Shown here piece by piece: positions 45,865 to 55,231 of a stretch of DNA of 64,000 nucleotides. The stretch is from an uncultured Victivallales bacterium. Lineage in GTDB: Bacteria > Verrucomicrobiota > Lentisphaeria > Victivallales > UBA1829. The first letter of the stretch is position 1, and the number at the start of each line of letters is the position of its first letter. The notes below the pieces were generated by a model. That model was not told where the DNA came from, searched no databases, and saw only the letters and a program-made list of their open reading frames with translations. Made by a program: the position numbers and the translations under genes. The stretch covers positions 43,933 through 107,932 of the forward strand of contig CAKUDG010000008.1 in assembly GCA_934644965.1 (NCBI GenBank). Direction: 5' to 3'.

Positions 45865-45924
45865 ATTGATTCAAAACCTTTCGATTTGCTTTCATCGTAA
45901 GTAAAACAGGAAGCAGATGATTCC

Positions 45925-46362
45925 TTACTTCTTGCCTGCAGACGCCCCGGCTGCGGCCGCTGCCTTGTCGGATGCCGCAACTCTTCTCTGCGTTTTGTCG
46001 CGAATCGCTCCGACCGTCTGCTTCTTCCCTTTGCGTGTACGCGCATTGGTCCGCGTCCGCTGCCCGCGGACAGGAAGACTCTTCTTGTGACGCAGACCAC
46101 GATAGCAGTTGATCACCTGAAGACGTCTGATGTCTGACACCAGCTGACGGCGGAGATCCCCTTCCACCGTATACTCATTCTGAAGAAGAACCGTGATCGC
46201 CGCAATGTTCTCGTCTGTCAGCTGCGACGCTTTCAGGTTCGGATCAATCTTTGCCCTCTCCACCAGCTCCTTCGCAATCGCAGGCCCGATCCCGTAAATG
46301 GTCTGAAGCGCATAGGCAACACGCTTGTTCAACGGAATATCCACTCCTAAAATTCTGGGCAT
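45925..46362 (-). CDS. rpsM: 30S ribosomal protein S13
   Basis: 145 residues from ATG 46362 (MPRILGVDIPLNKRVAYALQ), with GGAGAGG upstream. YGIGPAIAKELVE, YRGLRHKKSLPVRGQRTRTNARTRKG are diagnostic in order. The C-terminal tail is Ala/Lys-rich (SDKAAAAAGASAGKK) and longer than in E. coli. It begins 17 bases after rpmJ. Confidence 0.96.
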   Translation of the reverse strand: MPRILGVDIPLNKRVAYALQTIYGIGPAIAKELVERAKIDPNLKASQLTDENIAAITVLLQNEYTVEGDLRRQLVSDIRRLQVINCYRGLRHKKSLPVRGQRTRTNARTRKGKKQTVGAIRDKTQRRVAASDKAAAAAGASAGKK

Positions 46363-46379
46363 GTCGTATCCTCTCCGTT

Positions 46380-46496
46380 TCAGCCTTGTTTCTGTTTGTG
46401 GCGGGGATTCCGCGAGCATACCACGCGAATCACGCCTTTTCTCTTTATAACCTGGCAGGACTCACACCTGCGTTTGATGGACGAACTAACTTTCAT
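46380..46496 (-). CDS. rpmJ: 50S ribosomal protein L36
   Basis: 38 residues, MKVSSSIKRRCESCQVIKRK then GVIRVVCSRNPRHKQKQG, found by direct reading because it is shorter than the usual ORF cut-off. It is the zinc-binding form with C11, C14, C27 and H33. It directly precedes rpsM, the standard rpmJ-rpsM-rpsK order, and so marks the start of this alpha-type operon. secY and infA, often upstream, are not here. Confidence 0.93.
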   Translation of the reverse strand: MKVSSSIKRRCESCQVIKRKGVIRVVCSRNPRHKQKQG

Positions 46497-46712
46497 TCAG
46501 GCACCGCCTTCATAAAAAAGTTTTCTGTTTTTGGAATGCAGACAACAACAAACGAACTCTCCTTTGCAAAATCGGAAGAGTCCTCTCTACTTACCCGGTC
46601 GAGCTGGAATGCCGGCCAACAACCACGAGTATTGCCGGGAACGCCGGGTAAACAATAAGATCATAAGATACTGCTCCTCTCTCCTTTTACAAATCCATGC
46701 AGAAAAATTTTT

Positions 46713-47795
46713 TTATTTTTTTTCCCGCAGTTCGCATGAATATCTCTCTTCCACCATCCGAAGCATCTGGCGGACCGCTTTTTCCATGTCCAGTTCCAGA
46801 GAGGGCAGATGAATTGTCGCGTCCACAAACGGACGGTATTCCGGAAGAAGCTTCATCCGCGCAAGATCCACTGCCGTGAACGGACGCGCAGTGGTCCGGT
46901 GAAGTGTGCAGTATTTGAAGTAGCCGCGGAGCGGAGAACCGGTTGTCATGAGTACGTCCGCAAGTCCTCCGCCGATAATCCGTGACACCTGTTCGTAGCC
47001 GTCTCCCTCACAGTGCGGCAGAAGGGTCTCATCCACCGTCCCGTTCAGTTCCCGGAGAACCTCGATCAGCGCCTCTCGTCGTTCACGGTCCGCACGCGAA
47101 TTTTCCGCTCCGAAAAGAAAGGAAATCCGTTTGCCGGCATATTTCTTCAGTGCTCGCCTGAAAAAACGCCGGGAATCCCCGCGCACGTCCCGCAGAATCT
47201 GCGGATGGGAGGGCGCTATGTCGTAGTTCCCCAGCACCAGATACGGAATCCGTTTCCGGATGGCGGTCTGGGTCAGATTTTCATCCACAATGCCGGAAAG
47301 AAAGACTCCGTCCAGTTTCCTGCTCTCAAGCCAGCTTTCAAAACTGTACGGCTCATCGTGATTGCATCCCGCCACGGGAGTGTATTCCGCCTTTTCAATT
47401 TCCTCGCCCAGATTTTGAAGAAGAAGTCCTTCCCTCGTCAGATTGTAATCGTTGATAAAGATCCCCAGACGGAAATATGGCCCAGCCTCTCCCGAACGCG
47501 TCACAAAAACCCCGCATTTCGCCTCCGAACGCACATAACCGAGATTTTCCAGACCCGCCATCGCCAGCTGGATCACCTGGACTCCCACTGCGTAACGGTC
47601 CGCCAGAACACGCATGGATTCGATTTTCTCGCCGTCCTTGTAGAGTCCCTGATTGATCTTCGCAATCATGTCGGTGGCAACGGTCCAGTATTTCGGCACC
47701 GTCTTCCCTTTCCGGGCGGATGACGGAGGCAGCTTTCTCCGGAGTTTCCCCGCGGGATTCCTCTCCGTTTTCAAGCGCTTGGGTACAATACGCAT
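46713..47795 (-). CDS. GntR-type winged-helix regulator with LacI-like ligand domain
   Basis: 360 residues from ATG 47795, chosen for AAGGGG upstream and because the longer frame overlaps pyrC. The N-terminal winged helix (KYWTVATDMIAKINQGLYKD, VLADRYAVGVQVIQLAMAGLENLGYV) is GntR-like; the rest is a periplasmic-binding-protein-like sensor (LGIFINDYNLTREGLLLQ; DGVFLSGIVDENL; ISFLFGAENSRADRERREAL). This architecture is frequent in Lentisphaerota for sugar-responsive regulators. The ligand and targets are unknown; it stands alone between the pyr genes and rpmJ. Confidence 0.8.
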   Translation of the reverse strand: MRIVPKRLKTERNPAGKLRRKLPPSSARKGKTVPKYWTVATDMIAKINQGLYKDGEKIESMRVLADRYAVGVQVIQLAMAGLENLGYVRSEAKCGVFVTRSGEAGPYFRLGIFINDYNLTREGLLLQNLGEEIEKAEYTPVAGCNHDEPYSFESWLESRKLDGVFLSGIVDENLTQTAIRKRIPYLVLGNYDIAPSHPQILRDVRGDSRRFFRRALKKYAGKRISFLFGAENSRADRERREALIEVLRELNGTVDETLLPHCEGDGYEQVSRIIGGGLADVLMTTGSPLRGYFKYCTLHRTTARPFTAVDLARMKLLPEYRPFVDATIHLPSLELDMEKAVRQMLRMVEERYSCELREKK

Positions 47796-47973
47796 CGCCG
47801 GATTTTCCCCTTCGTTCCCGTTTCCCTGTCTTTTCTTCCCACGGGGCCGGAAGGCCTCTCTGGGCAGCTGAACTGGTTTCCCCTTCCCCCCCTCCGGTAT
47901 TTTTCCCCTCCCCTTCGGGATGATATAGATTCCGGAAAGAGGGAGAAAACGCCCGTTTGATGATGAAAAAAAC

Positions 47974-49281
47974 TTATTCGTTTTTGAAATCCGGCAGAAG
48001 GCTGTAGACGCATTTCCCGCGGACAAAGGTCGCCGCCGCTCTACCCTTGGCGCGATAACCGTTGAACGGTGTATTCCTGGATTTCGAGAAGAAGCCGGAG
48101 GAGTCGATCACATGCTCCGTGTTCAGATCCAGAACCGTGATGTCCGCCGGCGTGCCGGGTTCCAGCGTGCCGAGCCCGGGAATGCCCAGAACTTCCGCCG
48201 GCCCCTGCGTGAATTTCGCTATCAGCGCAGAGAGCGAAAGCTGGTTCTTGTGATACAGCTCCGTCAGACAGACGGGCACCGCCGTCTCCAGCCCCACAAT
48301 CCCGAAGGGGGCGTAGTCAAACTCCACCATCTTTGCCGTCGCCGTATGCGGCGCGTGGTCCGTGGCGATGACGGTGATGGTTCCGTCCTTCAATCCTTCG
48401 ATCAGTGCAAGACGGTCTTCCTCTGAACGCAGGGGAGGGCTCATTTTATAGTTGGAGTCGAATCTTTTGATTTCCGCGTCTGTCAGGCTGATATGATGCG
48501 GAGTCACTTCTCCGGAAATCCGGATCCCGTTCCCGCGGGCAATCCGGATGCGTTCCACGGATTCCTTCGCGCTCACGTGCTGAATATGAATCTTCCAGCC
48601 CGCCATCCGGGCCAGAATCACGTCCCTTGCCACAATCAGCTCTTCCGCCGCGGAGGACATCCCTTTCATGCCCAGAAGCACGGACCAGTATCCTTCATGC
48701 ATGACTCCGCCGTTTACCAGAACATTGTCTTCGCAGTGGTCCAGAATCGGCAGTCCGAAACTCCTCGAATATTCCACAATATGACGCATGAGTTCGTGGT
48801 TCTGAACGCATTTCCCGTCATCGGAAAGCGCCACCACTCCGGCGGACTTGAGCCCGCCGATCCCGGACATTTCCAGACCTTCAAGTCCCTTGGTCATGGC
48901 TCCGCAGGGCAGAATGTTCACCACCGATTCCCGTCCGCCGACGGCTTTCAGATACTGGATGGCTCCGGGATTGTCTGCACAGGGGGTTGTATTCGGCATC
49001 GGGACGATGCTGGTGAAGCCGCCCGCCGCCGCCGCCATGGTTCCCGTCCGCACGGTTTCCGCTTCCGTCTTGCCTGGCTGGCGGAGATGCACGTGCATGT
49101 CGATGAAACCGGGCGCGACCACATAGCCGCTCAGATCTATCACTTCCGCTTCATCGAATGAAAAGGCGCCTGCAGGCAGGAGAACGCCGTCTTCCACATA
49201 AACATCGCCTGTCTCATCCACTCCGCGGGAGGGATCGACGATCCGGCCGCCGGTGAGAATCAGTTTCTGATGGTCCTTCAT
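47974..49281 (-). CDS. pyrC: Dihydroorotase
   Basis: About 435 residues from ATG 49281, which overlaps the pyrB stop (ATGA); a GTG nine bases earlier is possible. The metal-binding DMHVHLRQPG has H63 and H65, followed by AAAAGGFTSIVPMPNTTP, later DHCEDN, IQHVSAKESVE and TDHAPHT. It is the type I dihydroorotase found with ATCase. It cyclises carbamoyl aspartate, third step of pyrimidine synthesis. It is last in the pyrR-pyrB-pyrC operon. Confidence 0.95.
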   Translation of the reverse strand: MKDHQKLILTGGRIVDPSRGVDETGDVYVEDGVLLPAGAFSFDEAEVIDLSGYVVAPGFIDMHVHLRQPGKTEAETVRTGTMAAAAGGFTSIVPMPNTTPCADNPGAIQYLKAVGGRESVVNILPCGAMTKGLEGLEMSGIGGLKSAGVVALSDDGKCVQNHELMRHIVEYSRSFGLPILDHCEDNVLVNGGVMHEGYWSVLLGMKGMSSAAEELIVARDVILARMAGWKIHIQHVSAKESVERIRIARGNGIRISGEVTPHHISLTDAEIKRFDSNYKMSPPLRSEEDRLALIEGLKDGTITVIATDHAPHTATAKMVEFDYAPFGIVGLETAVPVCLTELYHKNQLSLSALIAKFTQGPAEVLGIPGLGTLEPGTPADITVLDLNTEHVIDSSGFFSKSRNTPFNGYRAKGRAAATFVRGKCVYSLLPDFKNE

Positions 49282-50219
49282 TTCAAACACCCCGCCACAA
49301 GAAAGAGCACCGCCATCCTGACGGCCAGCCCGTTGGTTACCTGTTCCAGTATCACCGACTGCGGCCCGTCCGCAATGGCGGATTCCAGTTCCACTCCGCG
49401 GTTGATCGGTCCCGGATGCATGATCAGAGCGTCCGGCTTGACGTATTTCATATTTTCCGAATTGATCCCGAACACCTTGGCATATTCGCTCGTACTGGGG
49501 AAGAAGTCCGCTTTCTGGCGTTCATGCTGAATGCGGAGCAGATTGATGACGTCCGCTCCCACCAGAGCGTCCCTGAGATTGTCGCAGACCCGCACTCCGA
49601 TCTTTTCAAATTCCCGCGGCACCAGGGTCGACGGACCCGCAATCGTGATATTCGCACCCAGTTTCAGAAGCCCCCAGATGTTGCTCCGGGCCACACGACT
49701 GTGAAGAATGTCTCCGATGATGGAGACGTTGAGTCCCTGGATGCGTCCTTTCTTTTCGCGGATGGTGAAAATATCCAGCAGCGCCTGCGTCGGATGGCTG
49801 TGCGCCCCGTCCCCGGCGTTCACGATTCCCACATTCACTTCCCGGGAAAGAAAGTTCGGCGCGCCTGCCGCCGAGTGCCTCATCACGATCAGGTCCACCT
49901 GAAGAGACTGAATGTTCCGGACCGTGTCCAGAAGCGTTTCCCCTTTCCGGAGACTGCTGGAATCCGCATTGATGTTGATGATGTCCGCACTCAGACGCTG
50001 TTCCGCCAGTTCAAAGGACATCCTTGTCCTTGTACTCGGTTCCACAAAAAAGTTCACCACCGTTTTCCCCCGCAGCGCAGGAACCTTCTTGATCTTCCGC
50101 TGCGACACCTTTTTGAATTCCTCCGCCGTATTCAGAATACAGAGAATTTCCTCCCGTGAAAGATCATACAAACTGAGCAGATCTTTTTTGGTCCATGTGA
50201 AGTAGTCCATCGTCGTCAC
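49278..50219 (-). CDS. pyrB: Aspartate carbamoyltransferase catalytic subunit
   Basis: 313 residues. Carbamoyl-phosphate-binding EPSTRTRMSFE (S62-R66), SSLRKGETLLDT, HPTQALLDIFTI and MHPGPINRGVE are all present, so the active site looks complete. It starts at GTG 50219 overlapping the pyrR stop, or at ATG 50210, which has AAGGTGA in front. No regulatory pyrI is seen; the next gene is pyrC, as in bacteria with ATCase-DHOase association. Confidence 0.95.
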   Translation of the reverse strand: MTTMDYFTWTKKDLLSLYDLSREEILCILNTAEEFKKVSQRKIKKVPALRGKTVVNFFVEPSTRTRMSFELAEQRLSADIININADSSSLRKGETLLDTVRNIQSLQVDLIVMRHSAAGAPNFLSREVNVGIVNAGDGAHSHPTQALLDIFTIREKKGRIQGLNVSIIGDILHSRVARSNIWGLLKLGANITIAGPSTLVPREFEKIGVRVCDNLRDALVGADVINLLRIQHERQKADFFPSTSEYAKVFGINSENMKYVKPDALIMHPGPINRGVELESAIADGPQSVILEQVTNGLAVRMAVLFLVAGCLK

Positions 50220-50800
50220 CTTGTCATCCCGTTGGCATCGTTTGTTCCCGGTACGCTGTACACTGCGTCGGAACCCGTGTATTCCGCCCAGGAGACCTTC
50301 ACCCGTTCCTCCCGGGGAAGTGAAATCATTTCCCCCACGTAATCCGCCCGAATGGGAAATTCTCGCAGCCCGCGGTCGATCAGAACCGCAAGACGGATCA
50401 GGGCGGGGCGTCCGAAATCGGTGATCGCATCCAGGGCGGCCCGGATGCTCCGCCCCGTTTGAAGCACCCCGTCGGTCAGAACGAGGATCTTTCCGTTGAT
50501 GTCAAACGGAATCAGTGTCTCATGAATCAGCGGCAGGGTCTTGCGCATTCCGATGTCGTCCCGGTACATGGAGATGTCCAGGGTTCCGATCGGGGGATCG
50601 CAGCTGCGGATTTCTCTCAGCTGTCTGGCAATGCGTCTCGCCAGCGGGACGCCGTTCTGCTGCAGGCCGATGAATGCCACAGAATCCATCCTGTCCCCGT
50701 TGAATTCTGCGGAAATGGATTCAGATATCCGGCGGATGAATATGCCGACTTCTTCCGTATTGAAAATCAGCTTCTGTTCAGTGGAAAAATCCATAATCAC
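50216..50800 (-). CDS. pyrR: PyrR-type uracil phosphoribosyltransferase/pyr operon regulator
   Basis: 194 residues. FIGLQQNGVPLARRIARQL and the PRPP-binding loop ILVLTDGVLQTGRSIRAALD (about residues 105-124) place it in the PyrR family. The motif has TDG where the family usually has DDV. PyrR binds pyr mRNA leaders in Gram-positive bacteria and also makes UMP from uracil. GTG 50800 or ATG 50794 may be the start. A small hairpin (50813-50833) precedes it, but no clear PyrR-binding loop is visible. Confidence 0.88.
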   Translation of the reverse strand: MIMDFSTEQKLIFNTEEVGIFIRRISESISAEFNGDRMDSVAFIGLQQNGVPLARRIARQLREIRSCDPPIGTLDISMYRDDIGMRKTLPLIHETLIPFDINGKILVLTDGVLQTGRSIRAALDAITDFGRPALIRLAVLIDRGLREFPIRADYVGEMISLPREERVKVSWAEYTGSDAVYSVPGTNDANGMTR

Positions 50801-51113
50801 GCGCGGTTTTCTGTCTGCCGGAAAAATGCAGACGGGTTCTTTTTTTCATTTTTATAAGATAAATCCGGAATCTTTGAAAATCCAGTTCCGCGCAGAGAAA
50901 AAAGTCATTTCTTTTTCCCCTCATTCTTTCCTTGTCTTTTTCATAGCTGTTCCGGGAGTCCTCTTTGGATCCCGGTACAAATGGCATTGCATGGCGGAGT
51001 AAGGACGAAAGACACTGCGGGGATGAAAGGAAAAAAAAAGATGGGGGCCAGACCCTGTCTGAAAACACAAGTTCAGAAAGGAGCAACGGCAGGATGCCGG
51101 TGATGACTCTGCA
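50801..51113. other. pyrR leader and rsmI-pyrR intergenic region
   Basis: 313 bases. On the minus strand a T9 run follows a weak CAGAC/GTCTG hairpin near the rsmI end (a possible terminator), and a TATAAA about 60 bases before pyrR may be a -10 box. GTCTGC/GCAGAC at 50813-50833 forms a six-bp hairpin just ahead of the pyrR start. None is strong evidence alone. Confidence 0.35.
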
Positions 51114-51854
51114 TCACTCCTGCTCTGCCTCTGCTTGCGTTTGCTTCCGGACGACCAGAACACATTCTCCTTTCCAGGAACGGTTCTGAGTACGGGCAAG
51201 GAGTCCCGCAACCGTGTCCCGGAGGATTTCCTCATGCAGTTTGGTGGCTTCGCGCACGATTGCGGCCTGAGTGTGCCCCCCCATGAACTCCTGGATTTCG
51301 GTCAGGAGCTTTGACATTCTGTGAGGGGACTCAAAGATGACGCATGTTTTGTCTTCGGCCGCGATTCTTTCCAGCACCGCGCTTCTCCGGCCGCTTTTCA
51401 CGGGAAGGAAACCGTAAAAGGCGAATTTATCCGATGGCAGAGCGCTGGCTGCCACAGAAAAGGTCATGGCCGATACTCCTGGAATGATCTGCGGCTCAAT
51501 TCCAGCCGCCACGGCTTCCCGGATCAACAGAAAACCGGGATCGGCAATGCAAGGTGATCCCGCATCGCTCACAAGGACCACCTTTTCTCCTGATATCACG
51601 CGGGACAGCAGTTCCGGTGTCCGTCCATGTTCATTGAATGCGTGATAGGCCTGCAGCTTTTTACGGATATGATATTTTTCCAGAAGAATCCGGGTCCTTC
51701 TGGTATCTTCCGCGAAAATGATGTCGCAGTTCCTCAGTACACGGATGGCCCGGAGTGTGATGTCTTCCAGATTGCCGATCGGCGTGGCAAGCACATAGAG
51801 GGCTCCACAGGGAGAAGAAGAGTTCAGATCCGTGTTTCTGCTGGCCGTTGTCAT
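51114..51854 (-). CDS. rsmI: 16S rRNA (cytidine-1402-2'-O)-methyltransferase
   Basis: 246 residues from ATG 51854; an upstream in-frame start is less likely. The tetrapyrrole-methylase fold shows LYVLATPIGNLEDITLRA, IFAEDTRRT, VSDAGSPCIADPG, IPGVSAMT and FESPHRM, diagnostic of RsmI (YraL), which modifies C1402 in the decoding centre with S-adenosylmethionine. It is upstream of pyrR on the same strand. Confidence 0.95.
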   Translation of the reverse strand: MTTASRNTDLNSSSPCGALYVLATPIGNLEDITLRAIRVLRNCDIIFAEDTRRTRILLEKYHIRKKLQAYHAFNEHGRTPELLSRVISGEKVVLVSDAGSPCIADPGFLLIREAVAAGIEPQIIPGVSAMTFSVAASALPSDKFAFYGFLPVKSGRRSAVLERIAAEDKTCVIFESPHRMSKLLTEIQEFMGGHTQAAIVREATKLHEEILRDTVAGLLARTQNRSWKGECVLVVRKQTQAEAEQE

Positions 51855-51972
51855 GGCGGGGAATGTCCGATATGAAAAAAACGAAGGGAGAAATATCGAC
51901 GGGGGCGGCACAGAGGTCTTGTTCCGGGGCCGCCCGTCTTTTCCGTCACGGGGGAAACGTGCCGTGCCGGGA

Positions 51973-52185
51973 TCAGCGGGAAGAATTCAGAAATTCGTCC
52001 TTTGCTTTTTCAAGCAGCAGCCCGACCTGATCCAGATCAATCGGCGTGTATCCTTTTGCTTCAAGAGAGGCGCAGAACTCCAGCCAGTCCTGATGATTCC
52101 ACTCGCCGTTATGGGCCTTTACGAAATTCATCGGGAGGCTTGTCTTTGCCAGTCTTGTCAGATTCATCTCTGTACTGGATGCCAT
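51973..52185 (-). CDS. Small hypothetical protein
   Basis: 70 residues, MASSTEMNLTRLAKTSLPMN followed by a mixed helical region with WNHQDWLEFCASLEAKGY and a charged C-terminus. Composition is protein-like, an AGGAGAG sequence lies upstream, and it fills the gap between rsmI and the next gene. I do not recognise the family. Confidence 0.6.
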   Translation of the reverse strand: MASSTEMNLTRLAKTSLPMNFVKAHNGEWNHQDWLEFCASLEAKGYTPIDLDQVGLLLEKAKDEFLNSSR

Positions 52186-52276
52186 AAGAAACTTCCTCTC
52201 CTGTTTTCATCAGTGTTACGAATAATATACATCAGGAGGCGGTGTTTTGCAAGTCGGACGGAAAGAATATCAGGAC

Positions 52277-53530
52277 TTATTCCAGGAAAAGGACTTCCGT
52301 CTTTTTTTGAATTTCCGGATTGGCACGGTAGGCTTTTCTGGCCAGACGAAGCGCATCATCATACTCTCCATACCAGTCCGCAAGAATCGCGGCGACGAGA
52401 TACTGATTGGCTGCATGTTCCTTCCTTTCCTTTGCGGAAACGGTCCCGTCTGAAAGTTTCATGCGCATATCTCCGTAATATTCCAGAAAGGTGAAGATCT
52501 GTTCCGGAGCGAGATCCGTCCAACTCACCTGGTTGCGCCGTCTGGAATTCCTTCCTCTGCGGATGATGAGAGTATTTTCGTTCGCGAGGGCGATTGTCCC
52601 GTTGGTCGAGGAACGTTTCAGTTTAATCCTGCCCGTATAGGGATTCCGCTCAAAGGTTGCCAGAAGATTCGGCTTGACTCCTGAAAGGAGTTTGACCCGG
52701 AGTTTTTCCAGTTTTTGGATCCGTTCATCCGTCAGGGAGGAGAGATATTTCTGGAGGGAACTGTTTTCGCTTGAAAAGTCAAAATCCTGAGGCATGAACC
52801 GTTTTTTGTATTTTTTCTCATGGATTTCCCGTCGATCCGCCGCGGTCAGAGATTGAAAGGCGGCGGAGTCTTCGTCTTTTTCCCCGGATTGATCTTCTTT
52901 GTCTGCTCTTGGCTGATCTTCTTTCTCCGCAACAGCGGAATCGTTTTCAGTGGTCAGGTTTGTTTCTCCGGCGGAATCCGTTCCCGGGGAAGAGAGGCTT
53001 TTCCGAGCGGGAAGCGGCTCCAGCCCTTGCATCGGCTGAAAGGACAGATCCGCCCATTCCTGCCAGCTACGGACATTTTTCTTCCATTGAAGGACTGTTT
53101 CCGACTTCACATTGTCAATGGAATTGAAGAAATTTTCCAGATTCACCCCCAGCACTGCCTTGTCGGGTTTTTCCATGTCGTTGAGATTTTTTGCGAAAAT
53201 CGCCACATTGGCCAGAGCCCAGGCATCGGGACGTTTTTCACTGCCGTCCATGATCTTCTGGAGATCGGCTTTTTCCCCGGAAAGAAAATCCGCCAGAGTT
53301 TCCAGCATTTCATCCTGTTCCAGCTGGACTCCCAGATAACGTTTCAGTTCCCGGGCTTCCTGCTTCGCGGTTTCCGCCTGATCGTTCAGATACAGCGTTG
53401 TGATTTTCCCGATCCTCTGCAGGGCTTTTTCATTTTCCTGTGCCGCATGCAGATACAAGGGGGCAAACAGTAGAATCAAAAAAAGGATGAAAATGTTTTT
53501 CAGACACGTTTTTTTGACTGCGGAATCCAT
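52277..53530 (-). CDS. Hypothetical secreted protein
   Basis: 417 residues. A signal peptide (KKTCLKNIFILFLILLFAPLYLHAAQ) is followed by a helical region to about residue 180, an acidic, Ser/Glu/Asp-rich linker (about 185-245) and a C-terminal domain with RRGRNSRRRNQVSWTDL and a last stretch that looks like a TPR-type helix pair (AAILADWYGEYDDALRLARK). The function is unknown; periplasmic or envelope location is inferred. Confidence 0.72.
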   Translation of the reverse strand: MDSAVKKTCLKNIFILFLILLFAPLYLHAAQENEKALQRIGKITTLYLNDQAETAKQEARELKRYLGVQLEQDEMLETLADFLSGEKADLQKIMDGSEKRPDAWALANVAIFAKNLNDMEKPDKAVLGVNLENFFNSIDNVKSETVLQWKKNVRSWQEWADLSFQPMQGLEPLPARKSLSSPGTDSAGETNLTTENDSAVAEKEDQPRADKEDQSGEKDEDSAAFQSLTAADRREIHEKKYKKRFMPQDFDFSSENSSLQKYLSSLTDERIQKLEKLRVKLLSGVKPNLLATFERNPYTGRIKLKRSSTNGTIALANENTLIIRRGRNSRRRNQVSWTDLAPEQIFTFLEYYGDMRMKLSDGTVSAKERKEHAANQYLVAAILADWYGEYDDALRLARKAYRANPEIQKKTEVLFLE

Positions 53531-53999
53531 TGCTTTCTTCTCCTTTCCCTTCTTGTCCCGGCGGTATCTTCGTGCATTGGGGGGAGCAAGTTCGGTTTTT
53601 CTGTATTTTTTTCCCTTATTTTTGTAATCTATTCCTCTGATTTCTGAAAAACAAGCGCAAAGACTGGCGGATTGACGGAAAACAGAAAAGAAAATCGTTT
53701 TTTTGGGCTGTTCGCGAGCAAAAAGAGGGGTTGTTTCAAGAATTTTTTCTCCTGGCGAAGCAAAACCGCGGCGGCAGGTGAATCGCCGCTTCCCAGGGAG
53801 ACGGCCGGGATGAGGGAAGACGGCGGGACGCTTCCGGTCTCTCTTCAGAATGAATTCCCGAAGAAAGAGGAGTTGAGGGGAAAAAAGGCAATGAAAAAAA
53901 TGAAAAAAGGAGGAGGGGAAAGCACTTGTCTTTTCCTCTCCCCCTTTTTTCCTGATGAGAAATATTTTTTAGATTGATGGAGAACGGGAATTTCCCGAG
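53531..53999. other. Gap between galE and a secreted-protein gene
   Basis: About 470 bases. A frame of 101 codons exists on the plus strand but starts at TTG without a ribosome site and has Lys-rich, low-quality sequence. CGGGAA-T-TTCCCG at 53985-53997, next to the galE stop, is a small perfect palindrome. Nothing else recognised. Confidence 0.45.
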
Positions 54000-54974
54000 T
54001 CAGGCTCCCTGATACCCGTCCGGATGTTTTTTCATCCATTTCCAGACGGATTCGATGATGATTTCCGGATCTTCAAATTGAGGAGTCCACCCCAGTTCGG
54101 AGCGTGCCTTGTCGGAACAGGCGATGAGACGCGGGGGATCGCCGGGGCGGCGTGGGACCACATCTGCGGGAATCGGATGCCCTGTGACTTTCCTGGCGGC
54201 GTTGAGGATCTGTTTCACGCTGTAGCCGCTTCCGGTTCCGAGGTTGTAATGACCGCTTGCGGGGGCGAAGAGTGCTTTCTCGTGAGCCTGGGCGAGATCG
54301 AGGATGTGGATATAGTCCCGGATGCAGGTTCCGTCGGGAGTGTCGTAATCATCACCGAAGAGCATGGCTTTCGGGCGTTTCCCTGCGGCGACCTGGAGAA
54401 GGATGGGGATCAGATGGGTTTCCGGGTTGTGATCTTCTCCGTAATTTTCCGTGGCGCCTGCCGCGTTGAAATAGCGGAGCGCGGCATATTTCATTCCGTG
54501 GAGGTCGCTGTACCAGCGCAGGGCTTTTTCAAAGCAGAGTTTGGATTCTCCGTAGGGGTTGATCGGGTTCTGCGGGGTGGTTTCGCGGATTGGGATCTCG
54601 GAGGGTTCTCCGAATGTGGCGGCGGTGCTGGAGAATACAAAGGTTTTGACATTCCCGGCGATGGCCGCATCTGCAAGATTGATGGCATTTGCAAGATTGT
54701 TTTTGAAATATTTGCCGGGATTTTTCATGGATTCTCCGACGAGGGAGAAGGCGGCAAAATGCATGACTGCGTCATACTGCCCTTCCGACAGATATTTGAA
54801 CAATGACGCCCGGTCCTCCAGATTCCCGTAGATGAATTTTGCACGCGGGTCCACGGCCTGGCGATGTCCGGTGATCAGGCCGTCGAAGACGGTGACATCG
54901 TATCCTCTGTCGAGCAGATATTCCGTGCATGCGCTTCCAATGTAGCCTGCGCCACCTGTCAGAAAAATTTTCAT
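54000..54974 (-). CDS. galE: UDP-glucose 4-epimerase
   Basis: 324 residues from ATG 54974 with GGAGGAAAG upstream; a longer frame to 55076 is rejected. NAD-binding MKIFLTGGAGYIGSACTEYLL, the catalytic STAATFGEPSEIPI and YGESKLCFEKAL (YxxxK), and GTGSGYSVKQILNAARKVTG are typical of GalE. It interconverts UDP-glucose and UDP-galactose for LPS or exopolysaccharide precursors. It is the most upstream gene of the minus-strand run from 55 to 43.8 kb. Confidence 0.95.
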   Translation of the reverse strand: MKIFLTGGAGYIGSACTEYLLDRGYDVTVFDGLITGHRQAVDPRAKFIYGNLEDRASLFKYLSEGQYDAVMHFAAFSLVGESMKNPGKYFKNNLANAINLADAAIAGNVKTFVFSSTAATFGEPSEIPIRETTPQNPINPYGESKLCFEKALRWYSDLHGMKYAALRYFNAAGATENYGEDHNPETHLIPILLQVAAGKRPKAMLFGDDYDTPDGTCIRDYIHILDLAQAHEKALFAPASGHYNLGTGSGYSVKQILNAARKVTGHPIPADVVPRRPGDPPRLIACSDKARSELGWTPQFEDPEIIIESVWKWMKKHPDGYQGA

Positions 54975-55231
54975 GCTTTCCTCCGAAAAACTGTGTTTTG
55001 ATGAGAAGGTCTTTCTTTTCGGGGTAAGATACTCCGGAAAAAGAGTGGATTCAATCATTCTCCTGAAAAATTTCATTGTGGAATGAAATGGCGGAATGAA
55101 ATGGTGAAATGTGTCGATTGCATTTCTTTCCTCCCGTGATAGAATAAGCAGGATTTTGAATTCCGGAGGCGGAGTTTTCTTACGATTCTCATGGTCTTAT
55201 GGCAGCTGAAAAGGAAAGAGGCCGGGATCTT

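Noticed and set aside
46545..46560. Third copy of the promoter-linked 12-mer, on the minus strand before rpmJ (GTTCGTTTGTTG)
   Set aside because: Only 10 of 12 bases match and no -10/-35 pair lies at the right distance, so it was not counted as a member.
53672..53977. 101-codon frame between galE and the hypothetical secreted protein
   Set aside because: TTG start without Shine-Dalgarno, Lys/Glu runs typical of purine-rich non-coding DNA, and no neighbour context.
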